Made by a program: the position numbers and the translations under genes. Of a stretch of DNA of 64,000 nucleotides, positions 23,349 to 31,990 are shown in pieces. The first letter of the stretch is position 1, and each line of letters starts with the position of its first letter. The notes under the pieces are model-generated. The model did not search any database and was not told the DNA's origin. It worked only from the letters and a program-made list of their open reading frames with translations. Source of the stretch: Acidobacteriota bacterium (GTDB taxonomy: Bacteria; Acidobacteriota; Terriglobia; Bryobacterales; Bryobacteraceae); contig JAPKYZ010000092.1 of assembly GCA_026394055.1 (NCBI GenBank), positions 1 to 64,000 of the forward strand, read 5' to 3'.

Positions 23349-25883
23349 ATGACCGGCCACGAAATCCGCCAAACCTTTCTCGACTATTTTGCTGACCGCG
23401 GCCACCGCGTGGTCCGCTCCTCCTCTCTGGTCCCCGCCAATGACCCGACGCTGTTGTTCACCAACGCGGGCATGAACCAGTTCAAGGACATCTTTCTCGG
23501 GCAGGAGCAGCGGGACTACAACCGGGCAGCGACGTCGCAGAAGTGCGTCCGTGCCGGGGGCAAGCACAACGATCTCGAAAACGTCGGCTACACGCGCCGC
23601 CACCACACGTTTTTCGAGATGCTGGGCAACTTCAGCTTTGGCGACTATTTCAAAGCCGAAGCGATCGACTTTGCCTGGGAGCTGATCACCAAGGTCTACG
23701 GCATCGACAAAGAGAAGCTCTACGTCACTGTCTTCCGCGAAGATGATGACGCGGAACTACTGTGGCAGAAGGTGACCGGCATCCCCAAGAGCCGCATCTT
23801 TCGCCTGGACGAGAAGGACAACTTCTGGCAGATGGGCGAGACCGGCCCCTGCGGTCCGTGTAGCGAAATCCACTACGACCTGGGGCCGGAAGCGGCCGAG
23901 CCGGGCCGGGAGCACGAAGAGTTTCCGCTGGATGGCGGCGGGCGATTCATGGAGATCTGGAATCTGGTCTTCATGCAGTACGATCGCTCCGCCGAAGGCG
24001 TGCTGACGCCGCTGCCGCGGCCCTCCATCGACACCGGCATGGGCCTCGAACGCATCGCCGCCGTACTGCAGGGCAAGCTTTCGAACTACGAGACGGATCT
24101 GCTGCAGCCCATCCGCGAACGGGCCAACCAACTGCTGGGTGGCAAGGCGCTGCCCGCCACGCTGAACATCGCCGCTGATCACGCGCGGGCGACGGCCTTC
24201 CTGATCCACGATGGCGTCGTGCCGGCCAATGAAGGCCGCGGCTATGTGCTGCGCAAGATCATGCGCCGGGCCATCCGGCATGCGCGGCGTGAAGGCTGCA
24301 CGGGCGAGTTTCTGCACTTGCTGACGGCGTTTGTCGCGGACTTCATGAAGCCCGCTTACCCGGAGCTGCTGGAATCAGTCGATCGTGTCTCGCGCATTGT
24401 GCGCGATGAAGAGCACCGCTACGCGACGACGTTCGCCATTGCGGAAAAGATCTTCCAGGACGAGGCGAAATCGGCGGCGGGCGGCGTGCTGCCGGGTCCG
24501 GCGGCGTTCAAGCTGTACGATACCTACGGGTTGGGCTTGGATGAGCAGGCGGACATGGCGCGCGAGCTTTCGCTCACGATCGACATGGACGGCTTCAATG
24601 AAGCCATGGAAGCGCAGCGGACGCGCGCCCGGGCGTCGTGGAAGGGGGCAGAGAAGGGCACGGTCAATCCGGTGCATGCGGCGTGGTTGGCCAAGGGCAC
24701 CACGGCCTTCCTGGGTTACGATACGCTCGAAGCCGATGCACTGGTGGTGGGTTTGGGTGAGGGCGAACTGGTGCTGGACCAGACGCCGTTCTACGCCGAA
24801 TCGGGCGGCCAGGTGGGCGACCGCGGCGCTCTCTATTCCAAGGAGACCGGCGAGAAGGTGGCGGAAGTGACGGGCTGCACGAAGCCCGTGCCGGGCCTGT
24901 TTGTGCATAAGGTGACGTTGCTCGCGGCCGTGAAAGAGGGCGACATCCTGACGGCTCGTGTTGATGGCGATTTGCGCGCGGCCACCATGCGCAATCACAC
25001 CTCGACCCACTTGTTGCAGGCGGCGCTGCAGCGCGTGTTGGGCAAGCATGTGAAACAGGCGGGCTCCACCGTGGACCCGACGCGGTTGCGCTTCGATTTC
25101 AGCCACTACGCCGGGCTCTCGCCGGATGAGCGGACCGAGATTGAGCGGTTGGTGAACGAAGAGATCCTCAAAAATGTGGCGGTGAACACCGAGGTGATGG
25201 ATCTGGACCAAGCGCTCGACACCGGGGCGATGGCGCTGTTCGGCGAAAAGTACGGCGACAAGGTGCGCGTCGTGACGGTGACCGATGGCTTCAGCCGCGA
25301 ACTTTGCGGTGGCACGCACGTCAAGCGGACGGGCGATATCGGCATGGCGCGCATCACTTATGAAGGCTCGATTTCAGCGGGTGTCCGGCGCATTGAGGCG
25401 GTGACGGGCGCGGCCGTGGTCGAGCACATCGAAACGGAAAAGGCCCAGATTGCAGCTGAACTTGACCGGGCGAAAGCGCAGTTGAAGGATGCCGAGCGGC
25501 AGATTGAACAGCTGAAGGCGAAGCTGGCGCATGCGGCCTCGGGTGGTCTCGAAGTGAAGCAGGTGGGCAAGTTCCGAGTCGTCATCTCGGCGGTCGACGG
25601 CATGGACCGGGCCCAGATGCGCGCCATCTCGGACGACTTCCTGAACAAGGGCGCGGCCGATGTCGTGGTGCTGGGTACCGCGACATCAGCGGGAACGGTG
25701 GAGTTCACCGCCGCTGTCCGCAAGGAACTCGCGGGCGAAGTGCACGCGGGCAAGCTGGTGGGTGCAGCCTCCGCGGCGGCGGGCGGCAAGGGCGGTGGCC
25801 GACCAGATCGGGCCGAGGGCGGCGGTAAGGACCCGGCCAAGCTGGGCGAAGCGCTCGCTGCCGTTGAACAGATGCTGCAATGA
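23349..25883 (+). CDS. alaS: Alanine-tRNA ligase
   Basis: 844 residues. Class II aminoacylation motifs are present at the N-terminus (RHHTFFEMLGNFSFGDYF, ETGPCGPCSEIHYDLG, DTGMGLERIAAVLQG). The editing domain has the zinc-binding HxxxH (NHTSTHLLQ) and the CGGTH motif (FSRELCGGTHVKRTGD). The C-terminal coiled coil and glycine-rich C-Ala region (AASAAAGGKGGGRPDRAEGG) complete the protein. The length is normal. The start at 23349 gives the conserved N-terminus (EIRQTFLDYFADRGH). It overlaps ypdA by 4 bp (ATGA). Confidence 0.97.
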   Translation: MTGHEIRQTFLDYFADRGHRVVRSSSLVPANDPTLLFTNAGMNQFKDIFLGQEQRDYNRAATSQKCVRAGGKHNDLENVGYTRRHHTFFEMLGNFSFGDYFKAEAIDFAWELITKVYGIDKEKLYVTVFREDDDAELLWQKVTGIPKSRIFRLDEKDNFWQMGETGPCGPCSEIHYDLGPEAAEPGREHEEFPLDGGGRFMEIWNLVFMQYDRSAEGVLTPLPRPSIDTGMGLERIAAVLQGKLSNYETDLLQPIRERANQLLGGKALPATLNIAADHARATAFLIHDGVVPANEGRGYVLRKIMRRAIRHARREGCTGEFLHLLTAFVADFMKPAYPELLESVDRVSRIVRDEEHRYATTFAIAEKIFQDEAKSAAGGVLPGPAAFKLYDTYGLGLDEQADMARELSLTIDMDGFNEAMEAQRTRARASWKGAEKGTVNPVHAAWLAKGTTAFLGYDTLEADALVVGLGEGELVLDQTPFYAESGGQVGDRGALYSKETGEKVAEVTGCTKPVPGLFVHKVTLLAAVKEGDILTARVDGDLRAATMRNHTSTHLLQAALQRVLGKHVKQAGSTVDPTRLRFDFSHYAGLSPDERTEIERLVNEEILKNVAVNTEVMDLDQALDTGAMALFGEKYGDKVRVVTVTDGFSRELCGGTHVKRTGDIGMARITYEGSISAGVRRIEAVTGAAVVEHIETEKAQIAAELDRAKAQLKDAERQIEQLKAKLAHAASGGLEVKQVGKFRVVISAVDGMDRAQMRAISDDFLNKGAADVVVLGTATSAGTVEFTAAVRKELAGEVHAGKLVGAASAAAGGKGGGRPDRAEGGGKDPAKLGEALAAVEQMLQ

Positions 25884-26836
25884 TCGATGCCGTCATCGTA
25901 GGCGCGGGGCCGACCGGCTTGGCTTGCGGCATTGAGCTCACCAAGCGTGGCCTCAAGTCCGTCTTGATCGACAAGGGTTGCGTGGTGAACTCGCTTTACC
26001 ACTACCCGACGAACATGACGTTCTTCACGACGCCGGAGCTGCTCGAAATCGGCGGCCTGCCGATGACGTCCTTGAACGACAAGCCGGGTCGCGTCGAAGC
26101 GCTGAAGTACTACCGCCGCTGTGCTGATCACTTCAAGCTGGACGTAAGGCAGTATGAGCGGGTGCTGGCGATCAACGGGTCCGATGGAGATTTCGTCGTG
26201 CCCACCGACAAGGGTGAATACCGGGCCCGTAAAGTGATCCTCGCCACCGGCTACTACGATGTCCCGAACCTGCTGAATGTGCCGGGCGAGGATCTGCCCA
26301 AGGTGATCCACTACTACAAGGAAGCGCACCCGTATTACAACCACGATGTGCTGGTGGTGGGCGCGAAGAACTCCGCCGCCATCGCCGCGCTGGAACTGTG
26401 GTGGACCGGGGCTCGCGTCACCATGGTCCATCGCGGACCGGCCGTCCACCAGAACGTGAAGTACTGGATCAAGCCCAACATCGAGAACCGCATCAAAAAC
26501 GGCGAGATCCCGGCTTACTTCAACTCCCGCGTCACCGCCATTCGCGACAAAGAGGTAGACCTCGAAACTCCCGACGGCGCCAAGACGATCAAGAACGATT
26601 TCGTGATGGCCATGACCGGCTACCGCCCGGACTTCGCCTTCCTCGCCGCCAACGGTGTTCACCTCGATCCCGCCACGCAGCGGCCCAACATCCACCCCGA
26701 GACCTACGAGAGCGAGCGCCCCGGCATCTATCTGGCGGGCGTGATCGTGGCCGGCGTTTTCACCAACGAGATCTTCATCGAGAACGGGCGCTTCCACGGG
26801 GAAGCGATTGCGAAAGCGATCGCTCGGGCAGAGTGA
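25880..26836 (+). CDS. ypdA: YpdA-family FAD-dependent reductase (putative bacillithiol disulfide reductase)
   Basis: 318 residues. FAD-binding GxGxxG is at the N-terminus (DAVIVGAGPTGLACGIE) and a second dinucleotide site is VLVVGAKNSAAIAALEL. The stretch FFTTPELLEIGGLPMTS is characteristic of the YpdA family, which regenerates bacillithiol from its disulfide in Firmicutes. In YpdA a cysteine in the N-terminal region is catalytic; here Cys34 (in IDKGCVVNSLYHYP) is the candidate. This supports bacillithiol use by the organism, an inference. It is translationally coupled to alaS by an ATGA overlap. Confidence 0.85.
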   Translation: MIDAVIVGAGPTGLACGIELTKRGLKSVLIDKGCVVNSLYHYPTNMTFFTTPELLEIGGLPMTSLNDKPGRVEALKYYRRCADHFKLDVRQYERVLAINGSDGDFVVPTDKGEYRARKVILATGYYDVPNLLNVPGEDLPKVIHYYKEAHPYYNHDVLVVGAKNSAAIAALELWWTGARVTMVHRGPAVHQNVKYWIKPNIENRIKNGEIPAYFNSRVTAIRDKEVDLETPDGAKTIKNDFVMAMTGYRPDFAFLAANGVHLDPATQRPNIHPETYESERPGIYLAGVIVAGVFTNEIFIENGRFHGEAIAKAIARAE

Positions 26837-26868
26837 ACGAGCCCGTGAACGAGCCAGTGAACGAGCCC
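26833..26868 (+). repeat. Three 12 bp tandem repeats across the ypdA stop codon
   Basis: The unit GTGAACGAGCCC occurs three times (26833, 26845, 26857) with one mismatch, followed by a decayed fourth unit. The ypdA stop lies inside the first unit. A 41-codon GTG-initiated frame continues through the repeats and the hairpin that follows, encoding NEPV repeats. It is probably not a gene. Confidence 0.75.
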
Positions 26869-26889
26869 GCGAATGAGGCGGAGTCCGCG

Positions 26890-26948
26890 CCCCCAGCCAC
26901 TGGAACAGGAGCGCCGGAAAATCCGGCTCCTGCTCCAGTGGCTGGGGG
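26890..26948. terminator. Long hairpin downstream of ypdA (possible terminator)
   Basis: CCCCCAGCCACTGG (26890-26903) pairs with CCAGTGGCTGGGGG (26935-26948), and the inner segments AGGAGC and GCTCCT with CCGG arms also pair, leaving a small AAAAT loop. The stem is long and nearly perfect but has no T-tract. It may stop transcription with Rho, protect the mRNA 3' end, or be a dispersed repeat. Confidence 0.55.
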
Positions 26949-27012
26949 CTCCAGGTGATTTGAGGGCTACGGAGTGATTTGACGGCTACGGAAGGCAGTT
27001 ACACGTCGCCCG

Positions 27013-27600
27013 TCAAGCAGTAGCGGTTTGACGGCGCGTGCGCCCGGCGCCAGCTCGGCGAGCCAGCAGTCCGGTGACGCCCAACCCGATCAGAGCCAGC
27101 GAAGACGGTTCCGGTACCACGCCCGTTGCGGCCGTCCCGATCACTTGATTGCCGGTTAATGCACTGGTCTCCAACGATGAGGACACCGTGACGCCTTCAC
27201 CCACAAAACCGGCGGCCACGCAGAGAGCCTGGGTCGTCTGCACGCACCAATAGTTTACTCCAGAGCCGATAAAGGGACTCTGAAACATCACCCCACCCAA
27301 CGGGCCGTCGAAGTCAAACAGCAACTGGGAAGGCGTCGCTGTTAGGTTCGTGGTGGCCGTGAACAGCATCTCAGAGTTGTTGCCGCTTGCCGGGCCCAGG
27401 TTGGTGAACGAGGCGGTGCCGTCGTTAAGAAGAAGGTTCCAGTCCAGAATATTGCTGGATCCCAGGATGCCCACGGTGCCGTCTGTCTGGATGGTCCCAG
27501 AAACGCTTCCGGCCCCGATGGTGCGATTCACGTTGTAGGTAATAGGACCGCAAAGAGCGCTCATGGCCCCAAAAAATGTAGCTATCACAAGTAGTTTCAT
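27013..27600 (-). CDS. PEP-CTERM sorting-domain protein
   Basis: 195 residues from the ATG at 27600, preceded by AGGAGG six bases upstream; the longer frame to 27621 lacks such a site. A signal peptide (MKLLVIATFFGAMSALCG) is followed by a beta-rich extracellular region and a C-terminal PEP-CTERM tail. The tail has the VPEPSSLALIGLGVTGLLARR motif: PEP, a hydrophobic segment, then basic residues. Such proteins are cut by an exosortase and placed on the cell surface or in the exopolysaccharide matrix. No exosortase gene is in the window. Function of the mature part is unknown. Confidence 0.85.
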   Translation of the reverse strand: MKLLVIATFFGAMSALCGPITYNVNRTIGAGSVSGTIQTDGTVGILGSSNILDWNLLLNDGTASFTNLGPASGNNSEMLFTATTNLTATPSQLLFDFDGPLGGVMFQSPFIGSGVNYWCVQTTQALCVAAGFVGEGVTVSSSLETSALTGNQVIGTAATGVVPEPSSLALIGLGVTGLLARRAGAGRTRRQTATA

Positions 27601-27719
27601 CAATTCCTCCTCAATGCCCAAGGCTCTGCTGGTGGTAGCTGGCCCCGTGCATAAAGATAGTACACCGGAATCTTTCGATTCGAACCTCTCCGTGGTACCG
27701 AATCACAATAAATAGAAAG

Positions 27720-29828
27720 TTACTGGAACTTCGGCTGCACACCCAAGTTCTGGAACAGGAACGCCTGCACGTCAGCCTCCTGCTCCAGGCGCTTCGAGGT
27801 GCTGCTGGCGCCATGGCCGGAGTTGGTGTCGATGCGGATCAGCACCGGCTTCACACGCGCAGCCATCTCTTGCATGACGGCGGCGTACTTAAAGGAGTGG
27901 GCGGGCACGACGCGGTCGTCATGGTCGGCCGTGGTGATGAAGATGGCCGGGTACCGGGCGCCGTCCTTGGCGTTGTGGATGGGCGAATAGGCCTTCAGAT
28001 ACGCGAAGTCCGCGGCGTTGTCACTGGAGCCGTATTCAGCCACCCAGTTCCACCCGATGGTGAACTTCTGGAACCGCAGCATATCCATCACCCCGGCATG
28101 CGGTGCGGCGGCGGCAAACAGATCGGGGCGCTGGTTGATCACGGCGCCGACCAGCAACCCACCGTTTGAGGCGCCCCGCGCGGCCAGCTTGCCGGGTGAG
28201 GTGTACTTCTCCTTCACCAAGTATTCGGCGGCGGCGATGAAGTCGTCAAAGACGTTCTGCTTCTTCTCGCGCATCCCGGCGCGGTGCCAAGCTTCGCCAT
28301 ACTCGAGCCCGCCGCGCAGGCAGACGCTGGCGTAGATGACGCCCTGTTCCAGCAGCGAGATCCGGTCGGCGGAGAAGTTCGGCAGATTGCTCAGCGTGAA
28401 GCCGCCATAGCCGTAGACCACCGCCGGGTTGGAGCCATCCAGCTTCAGCCCCTTCTTGTGCGCCAGGAACATCGGCACCCGCGTGCAGTCCTTGCTCGTG
28501 AAAAAGACGCGGCGCGTTTCGAATTGATCGGCGGCGAATTCCACCTTCGGCGCCCAGTAGCGGGTGGTCTGGTTGGTGGCGGGCGTGTAGCGATAGATGC
28601 TGCCGGCTTCGAGCATGGAGTTGAACGTGTAGTGGACTACGCTCTCCTCATCCGCGCCCTCGAGACCGGTGACGTTGCCGGGGCCGGGCAGGGCAAGCTC
28701 GCGTTCCATCTTGCCCTGCGGCTGATAGACCACGATGCGGCTGGCGGCGTCATGCAGGTAATGCGCAAACAGGCGCCCGGCGGCGGTGGTCACCCAGGTC
28801 AGCGAGTCCTTGCCTTCCGGGATCACCGTGGTCCAGTTGGCGGCGGCGGACTTGGCCGGATCGATCGCCACCACCCGCCCATTGGGCGCGCCGTTGTCGG
28901 TGAACACCAGCACCTTGCCGCCCAGGTAGCCCACAAAGTTGTACTTGGTGTCGCCGATGTCGGGGACCAGCGGCTGGAACGCTTTGTCGCCCTTCGCCTC
29001 ATCCTTAAACCAGAGCGCATTGCCCAGCGCCGCCCGGCCGCGTTCCGAGATGGTGAGAATGGCCATCTTCTCGTCTTCCGAGACGACGACGCGGTGGAAG
29101 CGCTGGCCGTGCTGCTTGTCTTCGTACGCCAGCTGATCCTCGCTTTGGGCCGTGCCCAGGCGGTGATAGTAGACCGTGTGGAACTCATTTTTCGAGGTCA
29201 GCTCCTTGCCCTTTTCGGGCTCCGGGTAGCGGCTGTAATAGAAGCCTGCCCCGCGCCAGGAGATGGCGCTGGCCTTCACCCATTCGATGCGGTCCGGGCG
29301 ATCCTGCAGCGTGGTCAGATCCTTGATGCGGATTTGAGACCAATCCGACCCGCCCACCGAAACGCCATACGCGGCGAACTTACCGTCTTTTGAGAGAGCA
29401 AACCCGGCCAGGCGCGTCGTGCCGGTGGTGGAGAGCGTGTTCGGGTCCAGCACCAACTCGGGCTTGCCCGTGTCACCCTGGCGGCGATACCAGATGGACT
29501 GGTTCTGGAGCCCCGAATTGTGCGTGTAATAGACTAACTCGCCACGGCGCAGGGGCGCGGACTGCTTCTCGTAGTTGTTCAACTGCTCCAGCCGCCGCTT
29601 CAGGGCGGGCCGATAGGAGATGGCCGAGAGGTACGCGAAGGTGGCCTCATTCTGGCGCGTCACCCAATCGGCCGCTTCGGCGGAACGGTCGTCTTCCAGC
29701 CACCGGTAGGGGTCCGCCACCTTGACGCCTTGGTAGTTGTCGACGTGATCCACTTTGCGCGTGGCGGGATACGTTAAGTCAGCAGATAGCATGCAGATCA
29801 AGTGGAGTGAAGCAGAAATCAGGTGCAC
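27720..29828 (-). CDS. Prolyl oligopeptidase family serine peptidase (S9A)
   Basis: 702 residues from a GTG at 29828, chosen because GGGGGA lies about nine bases upstream and the resulting N-terminus (HLISASLHLICMLSA) is signal-like. The frame is open to a TTG at 29852, and an ATG at 29792 is another option. The N-terminal start of the S9A propeller is DNYQGVKVADPYRWLEDD. The C-terminal alpha/beta hydrolase domain has the nucleophile in GASNGGLLVG, the Asp in DHDDRVVPAHSFK and the His in SGHGA. It cleaves short proline-containing peptides, probably in the periplasm if the signal is real. Confidence 0.88.
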   Translation of the reverse strand: MHLISASLHLICMLSADLTYPATRKVDHVDNYQGVKVADPYRWLEDDRSAEAADWVTRQNEATFAYLSAISYRPALKRRLEQLNNYEKQSAPLRRGELVYYTHNSGLQNQSIWYRRQGDTGKPELVLDPNTLSTTGTTRLAGFALSKDGKFAAYGVSVGGSDWSQIRIKDLTTLQDRPDRIEWVKASAISWRGAGFYYSRYPEPEKGKELTSKNEFHTVYYHRLGTAQSEDQLAYEDKQHGQRFHRVVVSEDEKMAILTISERGRAALGNALWFKDEAKGDKAFQPLVPDIGDTKYNFVGYLGGKVLVFTDNGAPNGRVVAIDPAKSAAANWTTVIPEGKDSLTWVTTAAGRLFAHYLHDAASRIVVYQPQGKMERELALPGPGNVTGLEGADEESVVHYTFNSMLEAGSIYRYTPATNQTTRYWAPKVEFAADQFETRRVFFTSKDCTRVPMFLAHKKGLKLDGSNPAVVYGYGGFTLSNLPNFSADRISLLEQGVIYASVCLRGGLEYGEAWHRAGMREKKQNVFDDFIAAAEYLVKEKYTSPGKLAARGASNGGLLVGAVINQRPDLFAAAAPHAGVMDMLRFQKFTIGWNWVAEYGSSDNAADFAYLKAYSPIHNAKDGARYPAIFITTADHDDRVVPAHSFKYAAVMQEMAARVKPVLIRIDTNSGHGASSTSKRLEQEADVQAFLFQNLGVQPKFQ

Positions 29829-29856
29829 TGGCGATGGTCCCCCAAATCTCAACAGT

Positions 29857-29996
29857 CTAGCAGCCTGCGGAAAAGGCCGAAAACCACTTGCTTACGCGCG
29901 CGGCTCAGAAAAGATCGCACGCTTATCTACAGCAACGTACAGAGCCACGACCGTGAGGGAGTGGTCCTTCAAAACCCCTTTTCTGCAGCCTGCTAG
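29857..29996. mobile_element. MITE-like element with imperfect terminal inverted repeats
   Basis: A 140 bp non-coding segment bounded by CTAGCAGCCTGCGGAAAAGG at the left (29857) and the near-complement of this (CTTTTCTGCAGCCTGCTAG) at the right. The similarity extends inwards to an ACCACT/AGTGGT pair. The interior includes a GCGCGCGGCTCAG stretch which, translated, gives the LAYARGS string that I recall in many acidobacterial hypothetical ORFs. It occupies most of the 292 bp gap between two genes. No transposase is present. Confidence 0.6.
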
Positions 29997-30120
29997 TAGT
30001 CGCTAGTCTAGCAATCGCTTCGCTGACGCGACAGCAGCGCGTCCAGCGGACCTCTCCGTGCGGCGTGTCCGGCCACCGGTCCACGTTGTGGGACTACACT
30101 AGCAGAGGAACCTTCGCCCG

Positions 30121-31413
30121 ATGAACCGTAGAACTCTGCTTGCCACCCTGTCCGGCGCCGCGCTGCAATTGCAGGCGCAGAAGCGCGACATGATCATCCA
30201 CAACTCGCGCCAGGAAGGCTATGAGATGCCACTGGCTGGCTTTAAGGACTACATCACGCCGGTGGAGCACTTCTTTGTCCGCAGCCACCACCTGACGCCC
30301 AAGATCGAGCTGGATAGCTGGAAGCTGGAAGTGAAGGGGCACGTCGATGGCGCGCTGACGCTGTCGATGGCCGACCTGAAGGCGATGAAGCCGGTGGAGA
30401 TGGTGGCGGTGCTGGAATGCGCGGGCAACGGGCGCGGCTTCTATGAGCCCTCCATGCCCGGCCTGCAGTGGGAGCATGGCAGCGTCGGCAACGCCCGCTG
30501 GCGAGGTGTTCGTCTGGCCGACGTGTTGAAGCGTGTGGGCGTCAAGCCGGGCGCCAAGCACGTCCTGTTTGATGGCGCCGATGTCCCCGTCGGCACGCAG
30601 CCCGAGTTCCAGCGGACCATCCCGATCGAGAAGGCGATGGACCCCAACACCTTGCTGGCGTTCGACATGAATGGCGCCGCCTTACCGGCATCTCACGGCT
30701 TCCCGCTGCGCGTGATCGCGCCGGGTTGGGCGGGCGATAGCTGGGTGAAGTGGGTGACGCGGATTGAAGTGCTCGACAAGGAGTTCGAGGGCTTCTTCAT
30801 GAAGACCGGCTACCGCCACCCCGGCAAGGGAATGCAGCCCGGCGTGCCGGTGAAGCCGGAAGAGATGAAGCCGGTGGAAGCGATCCAGGTAAAGTCCGTG
30901 ATCGCCAGCATTGGGCCCAAGGTCTCGGGCGCCGCCTGGGCGGGCGAGAAGGCCGTGGCGACGGTGGAAGTCTCCGTGGACCGCGGACGCAGCTGGAAGG
31001 CCGCCAAAATCACTTCACCGCGGACGCCATTCGGGTGGGTTACCTGGGAGTTCGACTGGCAGCCGCCGTCGGGCTACTACGTGGTGATGGCCCGCGCCCA
31101 CGACACCTGGGGCCGCACGCAGCCGATGGCGCAGGAATGGAACCCCTCGGGCTATCAGTGGAACGCGATCCACCAGGTGGCCTCAGTAACCGCGCCCGTG
31201 GCACAGGCACCCGCGATCGAGCCTCCCGCCGTCTACAAGGCCACCTGCGTCGGCTGCCACGACGAAGGCCCGGTCCGCAAGCAGCGGCTGAGCCGGGCGC
31301 AGTGGGAAGCGGAAGTGGGCAAGATGCAGCGCTGGGGTGCTCCCGTGAAGCCGGAGACCAAGGATGAACTGCTCAACTACCTGACCTCGCGCTTCGGTTA
31401 CCGCCACCGGTAG
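30121..31413 (+). CDS. Molybdopterin sulfite oxidase-type enzyme fused to a C-terminal cytochrome c domain
   Basis: 430 residues. A Tat-like signal (MNRRTLLATLSGAALQLQA) fits export of a folded cofactor enzyme. The oxidoreductase molybdopterin-binding domain spans about 30-240 with the Mo-ligating Cys100 in VLECAGNGRGF and the conserved HGFPLRVIAPGWAG. A Mo-co dimerisation domain (about 250-350) is followed by a short C-terminal haem site (CVGCH at about 376-380). It resembles sulfite dehydrogenases (SorA with a SorB-like haem unit) on a single chain. It probably oxidises sulfite and passes electrons to a periplasmic carrier. Sulfite as substrate is inferred from the family. Confidence 0.83.
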   Translation: MNRRTLLATLSGAALQLQAQKRDMIIHNSRQEGYEMPLAGFKDYITPVEHFFVRSHHLTPKIELDSWKLEVKGHVDGALTLSMADLKAMKPVEMVAVLECAGNGRGFYEPSMPGLQWEHGSVGNARWRGVRLADVLKRVGVKPGAKHVLFDGADVPVGTQPEFQRTIPIEKAMDPNTLLAFDMNGAALPASHGFPLRVIAPGWAGDSWVKWVTRIEVLDKEFEGFFMKTGYRHPGKGMQPGVPVKPEEMKPVEAIQVKSVIASIGPKVSGAAWAGEKAVATVEVSVDRGRSWKAAKITSPRTPFGWVTWEFDWQPPSGYYVVMARAHDTWGRTQPMAQEWNPSGYQWNAIHQVASVTAPVAQAPAIEPPAVYKATCVGCHDEGPVRKQRLSRAQWEAEVGKMQRWGAPVKPETKDELLNYLTSRFGYRHR

Positions 31414-31428
31414 GGCGCAGATGGTCGG

Positions 31429-31959
31429 TTAGGCGAACAGCTGCGCGACGGGGACGGACCAGCCGGGGAAGAGGTTGCTGGTGACCTCGTCTCCCAACGG
31501 ATAGATCCGGACAGTGCTTGCGGTGGCCACACGAATGGTCTGGTCTATCGGGTTGGCTGTCCAGAACTCGACACAGCCATTCGAGAGGCACCGCGCCTCC
31601 CGCTCCAGCATCTCCGCCGTAGTATTCGATGCGGAGAGCACCTCAATCACCAGATCCGGTGCCCCAGACAGGTAACCGTCATCGTCAATGGCATTCCAGC
31701 GCGCCCAGGACGCTACACCGACATCGGCTTCGCGAAGGTCAAAACCATTCAGGGCAAACGGCATCTCTACGCGCACTTTGCCGAATGGCCGGCAGACGTC
31801 GGCCAACGCATCGAAAATCCGGTCCTGAATTTTGACGTGACGGTGTTTAGGCGGTGCCATATGGACAACCTCACCGTCGCGAAGTTCGCAGAACTGGGTG
31901 AGGTGTTCGGGCAGGGCGCCGAACTCCTCAACACTCATCCGGTGAACTGCGGTGGGCAT
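31429..31959 (-). CDS. Uma2 family protein (DUF820, PD-(D/E)XK nuclease fold)
   Basis: 176 residues. The sequence follows the Uma2 pattern: an N-terminal MSVEEFGALPE, then ELRDGEVVHMAPPKHRHVKI, READVGVASW (acidic active-site position), APDLVIEVLSASNT (the E-x-L/S-P-type motif), and a closing YPLGDEVTSNLFPGWSV. Uma2 proteins are abundant in Acidobacteria, Cyanobacteria and Chloroflexi. They have a restriction-endonuclease-like fold, but their role is not established. It lies convergent with the sulfite oxidase-type gene, stops 15 bp apart. Confidence 0.85.
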   Translation of the reverse strand: MPTAVHRMSVEEFGALPEHLTQFCELRDGEVVHMAPPKHRHVKIQDRIFDALADVCRPFGKVRVEMPFALNGFDLREADVGVASWARWNAIDDDGYLSGAPDLVIEVLSASNTTAEMLEREARCLSNGCVEFWTANPIDQTIRVATASTVRIYPLGDEVTSNLFPGWSVPVAQLFA

Positions 31960-31990
31960 AGTTTTATCATACGTCCGGATGGACGCTTGG

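Noticed and set aside
25358..26797. 479-residue open frame antisense to alaS and ypdA
   Set aside because: It crosses two well-identified genes on the other strand.
26833..26958. 41-codon GTG frame after ypdA
   Set aside because: It encodes only low-complexity repeats and the hairpin arms; no ribosome binding site separate from ypdA.
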